This document shows, one piece after another, positions 34,125-42,288 of a DNA stretch of 64,000 nt (positions are counted from its first letter, which is position 1; the number at the start of each line of letters is the position of its first letter). The position numbers and the translations under genes were made by a program. The DNA comes from Arthrobacter sp. ISL-28 (GTDB lineage: Bacteria; Actinomycetota; Actinomycetes; Actinomycetales; Micrococcaceae): NCBI RefSeq assembly GCF_018613875.1, contig NZ_JAGGPJ010000018.1, positions 646 to 64,645 of the forward strand, written 5' to 3'. The notes beneath the pieces were generated by a model. That model searched no databases, was not told where the DNA came from, and saw only the letters and a program-made list of their open reading frames with translations.

Positions 34125-35552
34125 CTAGAGGGTCGCCAGGGCGGGGGTGGCCGGTGCCGCTGCTGTGTGTTCGCGGAAGCCCTGGCGGGCCACGAAGCGG
34201 CCCACGGGGCCGGGATCGTGGAAAGTGCCGGCCTCCACCACGACGCGTCCGGCGGAAACTACGACGGCGGGCCAGCCGGTGAGCCGGACGCCGTCGAACG
34301 GGGAGAAGTCCGTACCCATGTGGAGGCTGCCGCCGTCGACGGTGCGTTCCTCGGCCGGATCGAAGATCACGAGGTCGGCGTCGAAGCCCGCGGCGATGGT
34401 CCCCTTGCCGGGGACCGCGTTGATCCGGGCTGGTCCGGCGGAGAAGACCTCCACAAAATCCTCCACGGTGTTGCGGGCGGATTCCATCATGGCCGTGAAG
34501 GTGACGGGCATCCGCGTTTCCACCCCCGGCAGGCCGTGCGGCATGGCCCTGATGTCATCGGTGCGCTCACGCTTCTGCGACAGGTCGTAGCAGGAATGGT
34601 CCGAGGAGACCGTGTGGATGGCGCCGTCGGCAAGGCGCTGCTTGAGGGCGGCCACAGTCTCGGCGCTCCGCATCGGCGGGCAGCAGGCGTACCACTCGGG
34701 AAAGGCCGAACCGTAGACGGAATCGTCAAGGGTGAGGTAGTGCGGACACGTCTCGGAATACGCCTCCTGGCCGCTGCTGCGGGCCTCGGTGACCAGGTCC
34801 ACCGCGCCGGGGGTTGACTGGTGGACAAAGTAGACGGGAGCCCCGGCGTATTCGGCCATGGCCAGGGTTTCCTTGACCGAGATCTCCTCGGCCAGTTCGG
34901 GGCGGGTCCGGTGCAGGTGCTCGATGCCGATCCGGCCGTCCTCGGCATGCTGTTCGGTGCAGTGCGCGATGATGGGGTCGTGCTCGGCATGGATGTAGGT
35001 GAGCCCGTCCAGCCGCACCATTTCGCGCATGACCTTCAGGATGGTGTCCCCGTCCGCCATGGTGGTGCCGCGGTTGGTCGTGTACATCTTGACCGACCGC
35101 ACGCCCTCGGCAGCGAGCTGTTCGAGCTGCCACGGCACGGTCTCATCCCAGCTGACCACGGAACCGTGGAGCGCGACGTCGCAGCGGGATTCCTGCGCCA
35201 GCTCCTTTTTGTGCAGCACGGCCGCCAGCGGCGTTTCCTGGGCATCGCGGGGAATGCCGAAGTCGATGATTGTAGTGGTGCCGCCCCACACTGCTGCTGT
35301 AGAGGTGGTCTTGTAGTCGTCCAGGGTGCGGAACCGTCCGGTCACCTGTGCTACGTGGCAGTGGCCGTCGACGCCGCCGGGGATCACGAGGCGACCAGCG
35401 GCGTCGATGGTGCGCTTGGCCCCGGGGACCGGCTCCGAGGCGTCGACCAGCCTGGCGATTTTGCCGTCTTTGATGACGATATGGGCGTTCTGGCGGCCGG
35501 AGCTGTTGACCACGGTGCCGTTGGCGACCACGAGTTCTGGGGTGTGGGACAT
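34125..35552 (-). CDS. Dihydropyrimidinase/hydantoinase-family cyclic amidohydrolase
   Basis: A 475-residue amidohydrolase that should open a cyclic amide such as a hydantoin, dihydropyrimidine or allantoin. The binuclear metal site is complete: His64 and His66 (DGHCHV), the carboxylated Lys155 (SVKMYTT), His188 (YIHAEHD), His244 (FVHQST) and Asp318 (SSDHSCYD). AAGGAGG just upstream of ATG 35552 settles the start; the frame is open much further upstream but without homology. The gene follows the racemase-like gene by 91 bases and precedes the decarboxylase-like gene by eight. Ring specificity cannot be told from sequence alone. Confidence 0.92.
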   Translation of the reverse strand: MSHTPELVVANGTVVNSSGRQNAHIVIKDGKIARLVDASEPVPGAKRTIDAAGRLVIPGGVDGHCHVAQVTGRFRTLDDYKTTSTAAVWGGTTTIIDFGIPRDAQETPLAAVLHKKELAQESRCDVALHGSVVSWDETVPWQLEQLAAEGVRSVKMYTTNRGTTMADGDTILKVMREMVRLDGLTYIHAEHDPIIAHCTEQHAEDGRIGIEHLHRTRPELAEEISVKETLAMAEYAGAPVYFVHQSTPGAVDLVTEARSSGQEAYSETCPHYLTLDDSVYGSAFPEWYACCPPMRSAETVAALKQRLADGAIHTVSSDHSCYDLSQKRERTDDIRAMPHGLPGVETRMPVTFTAMMESARNTVEDFVEVFSAGPARINAVPGKGTIAAGFDADLVIFDPAEERTVDGGSLHMGTDFSPFDGVRLTGWPAVVVSAGRVVVEAGTFHDPGPVGRFVARQGFREHTAAAPATPALATL

Positions 35553-35643
35553 CGTTGTCCTCCTTATTGGGGGAAGCTGGTTGAAGTAGTTGGCGGAGGC
35601 CTGGCTAGCAGGGGCCCAGCTGACAGGGGCCCTCATCGGGGCC

Positions 35644-36480
35644 CTAGTTCGGAGGGGCCGCGGGAGCTCCGGCAAGCGCTGCCGTCTGGGCCGCCGCCAG
35701 GGCGGCGTCGAGGTTTTCTGAAAGCCCCTTGCGGGCCTTGACGGGCGGCGGGGCGAAGGCGCCGGCGCGACGGGGTCCGGACTGGAGCCCCACCACGGCC
35801 TCCGCCATGCGGATGCCGGCGGAAATGCCGTCCACGACGGGGACGGGGATAAGCCCCCGAAGTTCTCGGGCAAGCCCGGCGAGGGGCGCGCCGGCCAGGA
35901 TCACGACGTCGGCCCCGTCCTCTGCGACGGCCTGCCGGCTGAGTGCCAGCAGGGTTTCCTTGAAGTCCTGCTGCACGGAGCCGATGGCGTTGAGGGCTTC
36001 GTTGATGGAACGGATGGAGGCCAGCCGGCCGCCGAGGCCGAAGCGTTCCACGCAGTCCAGATACCACGGCCGGATCCGGTCCGAGATGGCGATGATGGAG
36101 AAGCGGTGCCCCTGCAGGGCCGCCGCGCAGAGCGCCGCCTCGGTGATGCCGATGACCGGCACGTCTGCGAGTTCCTTCAGGGCGGGCATGCCGGGGTCGC
36201 CGAAGGCGGCAATAACGACGCCGTCGACAGCATCGCGGTGGCTGCGGTCCGTGCGGTCCGCCGTGCCGCCGTCGGGAGTGGCGCGGGAGTATTCGGCGAT
36301 GATCTCCGCAACGGCTCCTGCCGCGATGAGGGACTCGAAACGGGTTTCGATGTACTCCATGCCGTGGCCGGCAGTGCGGACCACGAGTTCCGTGCCCGGG
36401 GCTGCGGAGCGCAGAGCCTCGGACTCGATGAGGGCGGTGACGTCGTCGCTGATGTTGGGGTTGATGACGAGCAGTTTCAT
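35644..36480 (-). CDS. Hydantoin-racemase homologue lacking both catalytic cysteines
   Basis: A 278-residue member of the hydantoin racemase group of the Asp/Glu racemase superfamily (LLVINPNISDDVT at the start, IAAFGDPGMPAL, then VVILAGAPLAGLA). In active hydantoin racemases these two loops read ACFGDPG and LGCAGM; here Ala92 and Gly197 occupy the Cys positions, so the two-base racemisation mechanism cannot operate. There is also an insertion of about 15 polar residues (TPDGGTADRTDRSHRD) before the first loop and a Pro/Ala-rich tail. It may be a lyase, decarboxylase or binding protein. It overlaps the GntR gene by four bases. Confidence 0.85.
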   Translation of the reverse strand: MKLLVINPNISDDVTALIESEALRSAAPGTELVVRTAGHGMEYIETRFESLIAAGAVAEIIAEYSRATPDGGTADRTDRSHRDAVDGVVIAAFGDPGMPALKELADVPVIGITEAALCAAALQGHRFSIIAISDRIRPWYLDCVERFGLGGRLASIRSINEALNAIGSVQQDFKETLLALSRQAVAEDGADVVILAGAPLAGLARELRGLIPVPVVDGISAGIRMAEAVVGLQSGPRRAGAFAPPPVKARKGLSENLDAALAAAQTAALAGAPAAPPN

Positions 36481-37160
36481 TTTTTCTTCCGATGCAGCGT
36501 GGGTTCGGTTTTCTGGAAGTCCTCGGGGAACTGCTCGCGGTACTTGCCGATGTGCGAGGCGGACTGGGCGGCTGCCCGTTCCGGGTCGCCGCTGGCGATC
36601 GCATCGTAGAGGTCGCGGTGTTCCTGGATCAGTTCCGGCAGGTCGCTGACATGGCGGAAGAGCCAGTGCATGCGTCCCTGGAGGGGTTCCAGTGCGGATT
36701 TGAGGAAGTTGTTGTCGGCGATGCCGGTGATGGCGTCGTGGAATTCGCTGTTGGCGCGGTGCGCCTCCATCACGGCGCCCTTGCTGAGGCAGCGCTCCGC
36801 CTCGTCGAGCAGGCCTTTGAGGCGGGCGAGATCCTCCCGGGTGGCGCGGACGGCGGCGAGCCGGCAGGCCAGTACTTCAAGGGACTGGCGGACGTCGAAC
36901 AGGTCCTCGACGTCCTTGGGGCTGAGGGTGCTGACTTCCGCGCCGCGCGCTCCCCGGTCGCTGATGAGGCCTTCCTGGCGGAGCATGCGCAGGGCTTCGC
37001 GGACGGGGAGCCGGGAGACGTTGAATTCCGCGGCGAGGTCCCGTTCCACGAGCCGGGTGCCGGGAGCGTAGTGACCTTCAAAAATCCGGGTGCGGAGGGT
37101 GTCCCGGACAGCCTCGCGGAGGGGGCGTTCCTTGTCCTGGGTCTCTTCTGCGGTAAGCAT
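36477..37160 (-). CDS. GntR-family regulator (FCD/FadR subfamily)
   Basis: A 227-residue regulator. The N-terminal winged helix (residues 15-75) has ERDLAAEFNVSRLPVREALRMLRQEGLI, and the C-terminal FCD domain shows the metal pattern EAHRANSEFHDAI, then DLIxxHRDLYDAI-like and ASHIGKY. It is probably the repressor of its own operon: it is co-transcribed with the transporter and hydantoinase genes, and the operator at 38736-38764 is of the GGGATCCC type seen for FCD regulators. The effector is probably the operon's substrate or intermediate. Confidence 0.92.
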   Translation of the reverse strand: MLTAEETQDKERPLREAVRDTLRTRIFEGHYAPGTRLVERDLAAEFNVSRLPVREALRMLRQEGLISDRGARGAEVSTLSPKDVEDLFDVRQSLEVLACRLAAVRATREDLARLKGLLDEAERCLSKGAVMEAHRANSEFHDAITGIADNNFLKSALEPLQGRMHWLFRHVSDLPELIQEHRDLYDAIASGDPERAAAQSASHIGKYREQFPEDFQKTEPTLHRKKK

Positions 37161-37242
37161 GGTGCTCCATTCGGATTCTGGATGGTTTTGCGCTCCCGGC
37201 GGCGGGAGGACGTGGCTGCGTGGCTTGCTGTGGATTGCCAGC

Positions 37243-38607
37243 TTAGACAGGAAGCCGCTTGTTGTAGTTGAGGGTCAGCACAGACACTCCCATCACGATG
37301 GCGGATCCCACGAAGTACAGCAGCGCCCAGGTGTACGAGCCGGTGGCGCCGACAATCAGGCCCACGGCGATGGGGGTGACAAAGCCCGAGATGTTGCCGC
37401 TGAAGTTCATGGCCCCGCCCAGGACGCCGGCATTCGTCCGGCCGCCCAGGATGGAGGGGATGCTCCAGAAGAGTCCCACCCAGCGGAGGAAGAACATGAC
37501 CAGGGAGAGCAGGACGACGGCGGTGATCGGGTCGGCGATGACGGTCACCCCAATGAGGCCGCCCACCACTACGACGCTGGAAATGCCCAGCAGCGTCCGC
37601 ATGACGCGGTTGGCGGACGCACCTGCCGCCCGCCACTTGTCCGCGATGGTGCCGCCCAGGATTTCGCCGACGAAGCCGGCGCCGAAGATCACGAAAGTGG
37701 ACCAGCCGATGGTTTTCAGGTCAAAGCCCTTGGCCTGGGCCAGGTAGAGCGGACCCCAGGTCAGCAGGCCGTAGAAGACGCCGTTGAAGCCCAGCCAGCC
37801 GAAGCACATGGCCCAGAAGGAGCGGAACTTCAGGTAGGGGAGCAGGGCGCGCTTGCCCTTGCTGCCGTCGCGCTCGGCTTCAGCGTCCTCGGCGGCGTGG
37901 GAGGCCTCGATGTACTCGGCTTCGGCCGCATTGACCCCGGGGTGCTGGCGGGGGTTGTCCCGGACATACCACCACACGGCCAGGCCCATCAGGACGGTGG
38001 CGGCGCCGGCGATGAGGAACGCCATCCGCCAGCTGCCGGTGGAGGCAATCAGGCCTGCGATGATGATGCCGCCAAGACCTGCACCGAGGGGAGCGCCGGC
38101 ATCGAGGATGGTGGCGCCGCGGCCCCGTTCGGACTTGTGCATCCAGATGGCGTTGAGCTTTCCGCCGGCCGGCATTACGCCGGCTTCCATGACGCCAATG
38201 CCCATGCGGGCGATGAACATGCTGAGGAAGCCCCCGGCCATGCCGGAGGCTGCCGTAGCGGCGCCCCAGCCGACGCACGAGGCCGTCATGACCTTGCGCG
38301 GACCGAATTTGTCGATCAGCCAGCCCACTGGGATCTGCATGAGGGCATAGGTCCAGAAGAAGGCGGACAGCAGCAGTCCGACGAGCTCGGGGGCGAGGTT
38401 GAATTCCTTCTGGATGATGGGCAGGGCCACCGAGATGGAGCCGCGGTCGATGTAGTTGACGGCGACAAGCACCAGGAGGAGGAGGAACAACTTCCAGCGG
38501 ACGTTGGTGCGTCGTTGCACGCCGTCCTTGCCGGATTTGTGGGCGGCCGGGGCCTCGGCGGTGCCTTGAGCCTCTGTGGTCGCTGTTTCGGTATTGGGGA
38601 TAGACAC
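37243..38607 (-). CDS. MFS transporter, anion:cation symporter (ACS) family
   Basis: A 454-residue, 12-helix MFS protein of the ACS group. It has the early NYIDRGSISVALP, the GWLIDKFGPRKVM loop between helices 2 and 3, and GIGVMEAGVMPAGGKLNAIWMHKSERGR, which is typical of ACS carriers for organic anions. A 35-residue polar N-terminal tail precedes the first helix. It is the first gene of the hydantoinase operon, behind the perfect operator, so it most likely brings in the substrate or a related carboxylate. Confidence 0.9.
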   Translation of the reverse strand: MSIPNTETATTEAQGTAEAPAAHKSGKDGVQRRTNVRWKLFLLLLVLVAVNYIDRGSISVALPIIQKEFNLAPELVGLLLSAFFWTYALMQIPVGWLIDKFGPRKVMTASCVGWGAATAASGMAGGFLSMFIARMGIGVMEAGVMPAGGKLNAIWMHKSERGRGATILDAGAPLGAGLGGIIIAGLIASTGSWRMAFLIAGAATVLMGLAVWWYVRDNPRQHPGVNAAEAEYIEASHAAEDAEAERDGSKGKRALLPYLKFRSFWAMCFGWLGFNGVFYGLLTWGPLYLAQAKGFDLKTIGWSTFVIFGAGFVGEILGGTIADKWRAAGASANRVMRTLLGISSVVVVGGLIGVTVIADPITAVVLLSLVMFFLRWVGLFWSIPSILGGRTNAGVLGGAMNFSGNISGFVTPIAVGLIVGATGSYTWALLYFVGSAIVMGVSVLTLNYNKRLPV

Positions 38608-38735
38608 AGCTTCTCCTTCACGGGGAAGTTACGGACTGGGAGACGAGCTTGATGATTCGGACGAGCGGCCGCGGGTTGGGCGGCGGAAATCTTTGAGCGG
38701 AGCCTGTAGCGGCAGTTCCGGAGGCGCCTGGGCGT

Positions 38736-38764
38736 TTTTGGGATCCCTATTTGGGATCCCAAAA
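38736..38764. promoter_or_regulatory. Perfect 12-bp inverted-repeat operator with two GGGATCCC cores
   Basis: TTTTGGGATCCC (38736-38747) and GGGATCCCAAAA (38753-38764) are exact complements separated by TATTT. Each half contains the palindrome GGGATCCC. TTGGGATCCCAA-like boxes are known GntR/FCD operators. It lies just downstream of the promoter at 38768-38796, across the expected transcription start, and the GntR gene of this operon is the obvious candidate to bind it. Confidence 0.75.
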
Positions 38765-38767
38765 TCA

Positions 38768-38796
38768 AAGTTAGAAGTGACCCGGCGCACTGTCAA
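38768..38796 (-). promoter_or_regulatory. Promoter of the hydantoinase operon
   Basis: On the minus strand a perfect TTGACA (38791-38796) is followed after 17 bases by TAACTT (38768-38773). The -10 box keeps only three positions of TATAAT, but its TA and final T are present. Transcription would start near 38761, inside the operator, so a bound regulator would block it. The leader to the ATG at 38607 would be about 155 bases. Confidence 0.55.
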
Positions 38797-38843
38797 GGAT
38801 TTTCGCGAACTTGGACCGGGCCGCCGCTAATAACCGATTGTGA

Positions 38844-39734
38844 CTATGATCCTGCCTCTGATGCTGCGTGTGTCGGCCCCGGATAGGTTCCGGTCGTGGA
38901 GGCGGGTACGTGGGCCAGGATCTCAGCGAGCTCCGCAAGCCGGTGTGCCCTGGCGGACTCTGCGGGGGTGAACGGTTCGCCGGGGCGGTAGAAGGTGATG
39001 GGTCCGTGCCAGGCGGTGGGAATCTTAAGGAGCGTGCCGGCGTCGTTCGTTTCCCTGGGCAGCTGCGCTGACTCAGAAGCCGGGTCGAGGATCCGTGCGG
39101 ACAGCAGTTCCGCGACAGCCAGCGGGAGCTCTCCGGGCGTCGCGGCAATGCGCGCCGCAAGGCTCAGCGCCTTCGTCTGCCCGTCGGCCATCGCCAGTGC
39201 GGTGGTCGGCCACACCTGCGGCTGGCGTCCGCCCGCGTCTTTCAGCGCGTCAACCAGTTGGCGCTCGGTCAGTTCACCGGGCGCGGACAGCACAAACTCA
39301 TCCATGACGCCGCCGCGCACCGGGTGGACGTGGATGCTGAGGATGTTGGCGTCCAGCAGCGCCAGGGAGCGGGTGATCTTCTTCAGCGACCCCGGCTCGT
39401 CCCGCAGCAGGGTCCGGGCACGCCACAGCGCAGGGGCAGCGCCAAGCCGCCGCCGGTGCCGCAGTGCCGGTGCATGCAGCCAGCGCCGCAGAATCCGCGC
39501 GGCCGAAGGCTCCGCCACCCAGATCACCAGGACGGTGGCCGTGAGAGTGAGAACCAGGACTTTTGCCACATAAGGCAGGTGCGTCTGAACCACCAGAGCG
39601 TGGACCAGCAGCTCGATGGGAAGCATGACGGCCACATTCGCCGCCGTGAGGCGGCTCTTGGGGGGCTCGGGCATTTGGCCGCAGACTTCGCAGCTCAACT
39701 CAGCAGAGGCAGGAGTCGGTGCTTTACGCTTCAT
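38844..39734 (-). CDS. Membrane-anchored ACT-domain protein
   Basis: A 296-residue protein with a CxxC pair near the N-terminus (Cys15, Cys18), two membrane helices (about 33-51 and 57-75), and an ACT domain from about 105 to 165 with the signature LLRDEPGSLKKITRSLALLDANILSIHVH. ACT domains bind amino acids. The rest of the C-terminal part has no motif I recognise, and it ends in a flexible Ser/Thr/Pro-rich tail. It could be a sensor of extracellular or cytoplasmic amino acids, but no partner is evident. It stands alone between the hydantoinase operon promoter and a divergent secreted protein. Confidence 0.75.
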   Translation of the reverse strand: MKRKAPTPASAELSCEVCGQMPEPPKSRLTAANVAVMLPIELLVHALVVQTHLPYVAKVLVLTLTATVLVIWVAEPSAARILRRWLHAPALRHRRRLGAAPALWRARTLLRDEPGSLKKITRSLALLDANILSIHVHPVRGGVMDEFVLSAPGELTERQLVDALKDAGGRQPQVWPTTALAMADGQTKALSLAARIAATPGELPLAVAELLSARILDPASESAQLPRETNDAGTLLKIPTAWHGPITFYRPGEPFTPAESARAHRLAELAEILAHVPASTTGTYPGPTHAASEAGS

Positions 39735-39939
39735 GGCTTCATCCTGCCGGGCCCCTGTTACGGGCGCGTTGCCCCCGCGTTCCGAACGCGGGAACGGATT
39801 TTCCTGCCGGTAAGGCCACCCGGAGCATCGGGCTATGGCGGGGCTTAGGGGCCGAATCTACACTGAAGAGACCATCGTGCGGAGCCTTCCGTACACCGGT
39901 CGGCTCGCACGGAAAATCGGCCAGACTCCGGAGAGCATC

Positions 39940-40890
39940 ATGCGCCACAGCATACGAAAATCAGGTTCTTCACGCCGTGCCGCCATCGGGCTGATTGCCC
40001 TCGCGGCCCTTCTGGTCCCGGCCCCCGCGGCATCCGCCGGCCACCAGGACTCAGAGGACCGGCACTCGGTCATCGTCCTTCCCGGCGCCAAGGGAGCGGA
40101 AGGCATCACCGCGGGCGAAGGCAGCACCTTCTTCGCCGGTGACCTCGCAACAGGAGACATTTTCCGCGGGGACATCCGCAAGGGGACTGCCAAGAAGTTC
40201 ATTGATGTGCCCGACGGCAGGGTCGCCGTGGGCATGAAGGCGGACAACGAGAACGATCTCCTCTTTGTGGCCGGCGGTGCCAGCGGCAAGGCGTACGTCT
40301 ACGACACCGAGGACCGCAAGACCGTCAAGACCATCCAGCTGACCAGGAAGGCAGCCTTCATCAACGACGTCGCGCTCACTGACCGCGGCGCCTGGTTCAC
40401 CAACTCCCTGCAGGGGGAGCTGTACTTCGTGCCAGTGGGCGATGAGGGCAAACTCGGCATGGTCCGGACACTGAAACTGACAGGGCCTGCAGCTGATGCA
40501 GGGGATCAGTTCAACCTGAACGGCATCGCCAGTGCGCGGAACCATCGCACCCTCGTGGTGGCACACTCGGGCAACCAGGCCCTGTACACCGTCAACCCGC
40601 GGACCGGAGCGAGCGCCCAGATCAAGGGTGTGACGCTTCCGAATGTCGACGGCATAGTCGTCAAGGGCGACACCATTTGGGCTGTCCAGAACTTCTCCAA
40701 CCAGATCAGCCGCCTCCGCGTGGACTTCCCCGATCGTTCCGGAGAGGTCAAGGAAGTCATTAAGAGCAGGCACTTCAACATCCCGACGACGGCGGCCCTC
40801 TTCGACGGTACGCTCGCCGCGGTTAACGCGAAGTTCATGGTCCCGAATGCGAAGACGTTCGAGGTCGTCCTGGTCAAGGCCCGCAGCTAG
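39940..40890 (+). CDS. Secreted SMP-30/NHL-like beta-propeller protein
   Basis: A 316-residue exported protein. The ATG at 39940 follows GGAGAG and opens a signal peptide with a basic start (RHSIRKSGSSRR), a hydrophobic core (AAIGLIALAALLVPAP) and an ASAG cleavage region. The mature part has repeated strand patterns, such as GITAGEGSTFFAGDLATGDIF, DRGAWFTNS and LPNVDGIVVKGDTIWAVQN, that fit a six-bladed SMP-30/gluconolactonase-like propeller. No catalytic assignment is made. The tandem palindromic array starts 13 bases after its stop. Confidence 0.8.
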   Translation: MRHSIRKSGSSRRAAIGLIALAALLVPAPAASAGHQDSEDRHSVIVLPGAKGAEGITAGEGSTFFAGDLATGDIFRGDIRKGTAKKFIDVPDGRVAVGMKADNENDLLFVAGGASGKAYVYDTEDRKTVKTIQLTRKAAFINDVALTDRGAWFTNSLQGELYFVPVGDEGKLGMVRTLKLTGPAADAGDQFNLNGIASARNHRTLVVAHSGNQALYTVNPRTGASAQIKGVTLPNVDGIVVKGDTIWAVQNFSNQISRLRVDFPDRSGEVKEVIKSRHFNIPTTAALFDGTLAAVNAKFMVPNAKTFEVVLVKARS

Positions 40891-40902
40891 CTGCACCTTG
40901 TT

Positions 40903-41088
40903 ACCCGCCCTGCCTCGCTGACCGCCCTGCCCCGCATGACCGCCCTGCCCCGTGTGACCGCCCTGCCCCGCGTGACCGCCCTGCCCCGCATAACCGGCCT
41001 TGGCCCGCCCGGCCGGCCCTGGCCCGCATGACCGGCCCTGCCCCGCACGACCGGCCCTGGGCAGGGCCGGTTATGCGGTCGAGGGACG
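40903..41088. repeat. 18-bp tandem array ending in a hairpin (palindromic repeat copy A)
   Basis: Five adjacent 18-base units of the type ACCGCCCTGCCCCGCATG (40903-40992) run into diverged units reading ACCGGCCCTGGCCCGCAT. The array ends in a perfect stem, CCGGCCCTG (41051-41059) with CAGGGCCGG (41062-41070), then TTATGCGG pairing loosely with the preceding unit. No gene covers it. Three related elements lie at 47597, 48825 and 49412. Confidence 0.8.
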
Positions 41089-41375
41089 GTTACGATGGGA
41101 CTAGGAATGCCGACGGCGGGTGCCGGCCGGGTGCCGGAGTGATCGCGTGGGGGACGGTCACCATGGCGACCACCGCCAGCAGAGCCGCTGCGCCGACACG
41201 TAGAAGCCCCACGGGTAGGCGATCCCCTCGGCCACTAGTGTCCCCGTCCCGGCCAGTCCCATGCTGGCGCCAATGCGTCCCACACCGGCAGCGAGCCGGG
41301 GGTGCTTCCGCGGAGCCGAGGCCGGCGGCTGACATGAGAGTTGTATCAACCGCAGGTGTAATCTGGGACCAGTCA
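41089..41375. other. Gap between repeat array and IclR operator, no firm gene
   Basis: On the minus strand two frames contain hydrophobic stretches (GLAGTGTLVAEGIAYPWGFY and VGAAALLAVVAMVTVPHAI), which together would resemble a small membrane protein broken by a frameshift. There is no ribosome-binding site or known family to support it, so I do not call a gene. Confidence 0.3.
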
Positions 41376-41390
41376 GACCATTGAATGGAA
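41376..41390. promoter_or_regulatory. IclR-type operator candidate upstream of pobR
   Basis: GACCATTGAATGGAA contains the palindrome CCATTGAATGG and matches the box upstream of pobA (42170-42184) at 11 of 15 positions. It ends ten bases before the regulator ATG, a good place for autoregulation. Confidence 0.5.
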
Positions 41391-41400
41391 GCGGAAAGAC

Positions 41401-42156
41401 ATGGCGAACTCAGTCTCCGGCGACTCTGTGGTGGATCGGGTGGTGCGCGTTATCGCGGCCTTCCCCGAGGGCGTGAGCGTCCTCCAACTCTCGGAGCTTG
41501 CGGCGCGCGCGGAGCTTCCCCTCACCACCGCGCACCGCCTGGTCAGGCAGCTCGCTCAGCACGGCCTCCTCGAAACGGGGGCGGGCGGTTCAGTCCGGCT
41601 GGGCCTGCGGCTGTGGGAGCTGGTCAACCGCAATTCACCCACGCTGGCCCTGCGGCAGGCTGCCATGCCCTTCATGGAGGACATCCAGCACGTGCTCAAC
41701 CAGAACGTGAACCTTGCAGTGCTGGACGGCTGGGAGGCGCTCTTCGTGGAACGGCTTTCCCGCCGCGGATCCGCCGTGAACCGTGCGCAGATTGCCGGGC
41801 GCCTGGCCGTGCACGTGTCCTCGGCTGGACTGGCTTTGATGTCGCACCAGCCGCGGCCCGTCCAGGCAGAGTATCTCGATCAGTTCGCTGATCCGGCCGG
41901 GACGGTAACGCGGGAGGACGTGCGATCCCTGCTCACTGAGTCCGCCCATCAGGGATATGCCCAGCTGGCAGGCGTGATCGACCCTGACACGTGGGGGATT
42001 GCGGTTCCCGTGCTGGATGGCAAGAAGCGCGCGGTAGCGGCCCTCGGCGTCGTCGTTCCCCTGCAGGAGGTGCGCCTGCAGGCGCTGGTGCCGGCGCTGC
42101 AGACTGCCGCCCGGGGGATCGGTCGGCGGCTGAACCAAGCTGGCACCTCAAGCTGA
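41401..42156 (+). CDS. pobR: IclR-family regulator, probable regulator of pobA
   Basis: A 251-residue IclR protein. The winged helix is near residues 22-58 (LQLSELAARAELPLTTAHRLVRQLAQHGLL), and the effector domain has NLAVLDGWEALFVERLSRRGS and GIAVPVLDGKKRAVAALGVVVP. The ATG at 41401 follows GGAAAGAC. It lies 132 bases upstream of pobA on the same strand, and related inverted repeats occur before both genes, so it probably controls pobA in response to 4-hydroxybenzoate. In many bacteria pobR and pobA are divergent; here they are co-directional. The symbol is by context and is an inference. Confidence 0.85.
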   Translation: MANSVSGDSVVDRVVRVIAAFPEGVSVLQLSELAARAELPLTTAHRLVRQLAQHGLLETGAGGSVRLGLRLWELVNRNSPTLALRQAAMPFMEDIQHVLNQNVNLAVLDGWEALFVERLSRRGSAVNRAQIAGRLAVHVSSAGLALMSHQPRPVQAEYLDQFADPAGTVTREDVRSLLTESAHQGYAQLAGVIDPDTWGIAVPVLDGKKRAVAALGVVVPLQEVRLQALVPALQTAARGIGRRLNQAGTSS

Positions 42157-42169
42157 CTCCGGCATCTGG

Positions 42170-42184
42170 TTCCATTGAGCGGAA
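42170..42184. promoter_or_regulatory. IclR-type operator candidate upstream of pobA
   Basis: TTCC (42170-42173) and GGAA (42181-42184) flank ATTGAGC, giving the TTCC-N7-GGAA form of the IclR consensus. The same core, CCATTGA-NN-GGAA, lies upstream of the regulator gene at 41376-41390. Confidence 0.55.
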
Positions 42185-42288
42185 TTGGTGTAACGCTCGA
42201 TGCCCCGCCCGCCGCACACTGTTAGCCAGCAGAAACTTCCGGCCCCACCTTTCCTGCAGAGGGCCTCCGCGACGAAGCGAGGAACGTC

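Noticed and set aside
40903..41088. Possible CRISPR array
   Set aside because: The 18-base units are directly adjacent with no spacers, and no cas gene is present; it is a tandem/palindromic repeat.
41090..41349. Possible small membrane protein on the minus strand
   Set aside because: Two hydrophobic stretches lie in different frames and there is no ribosome-binding site or family match; a decayed gene is possible but unsupported.
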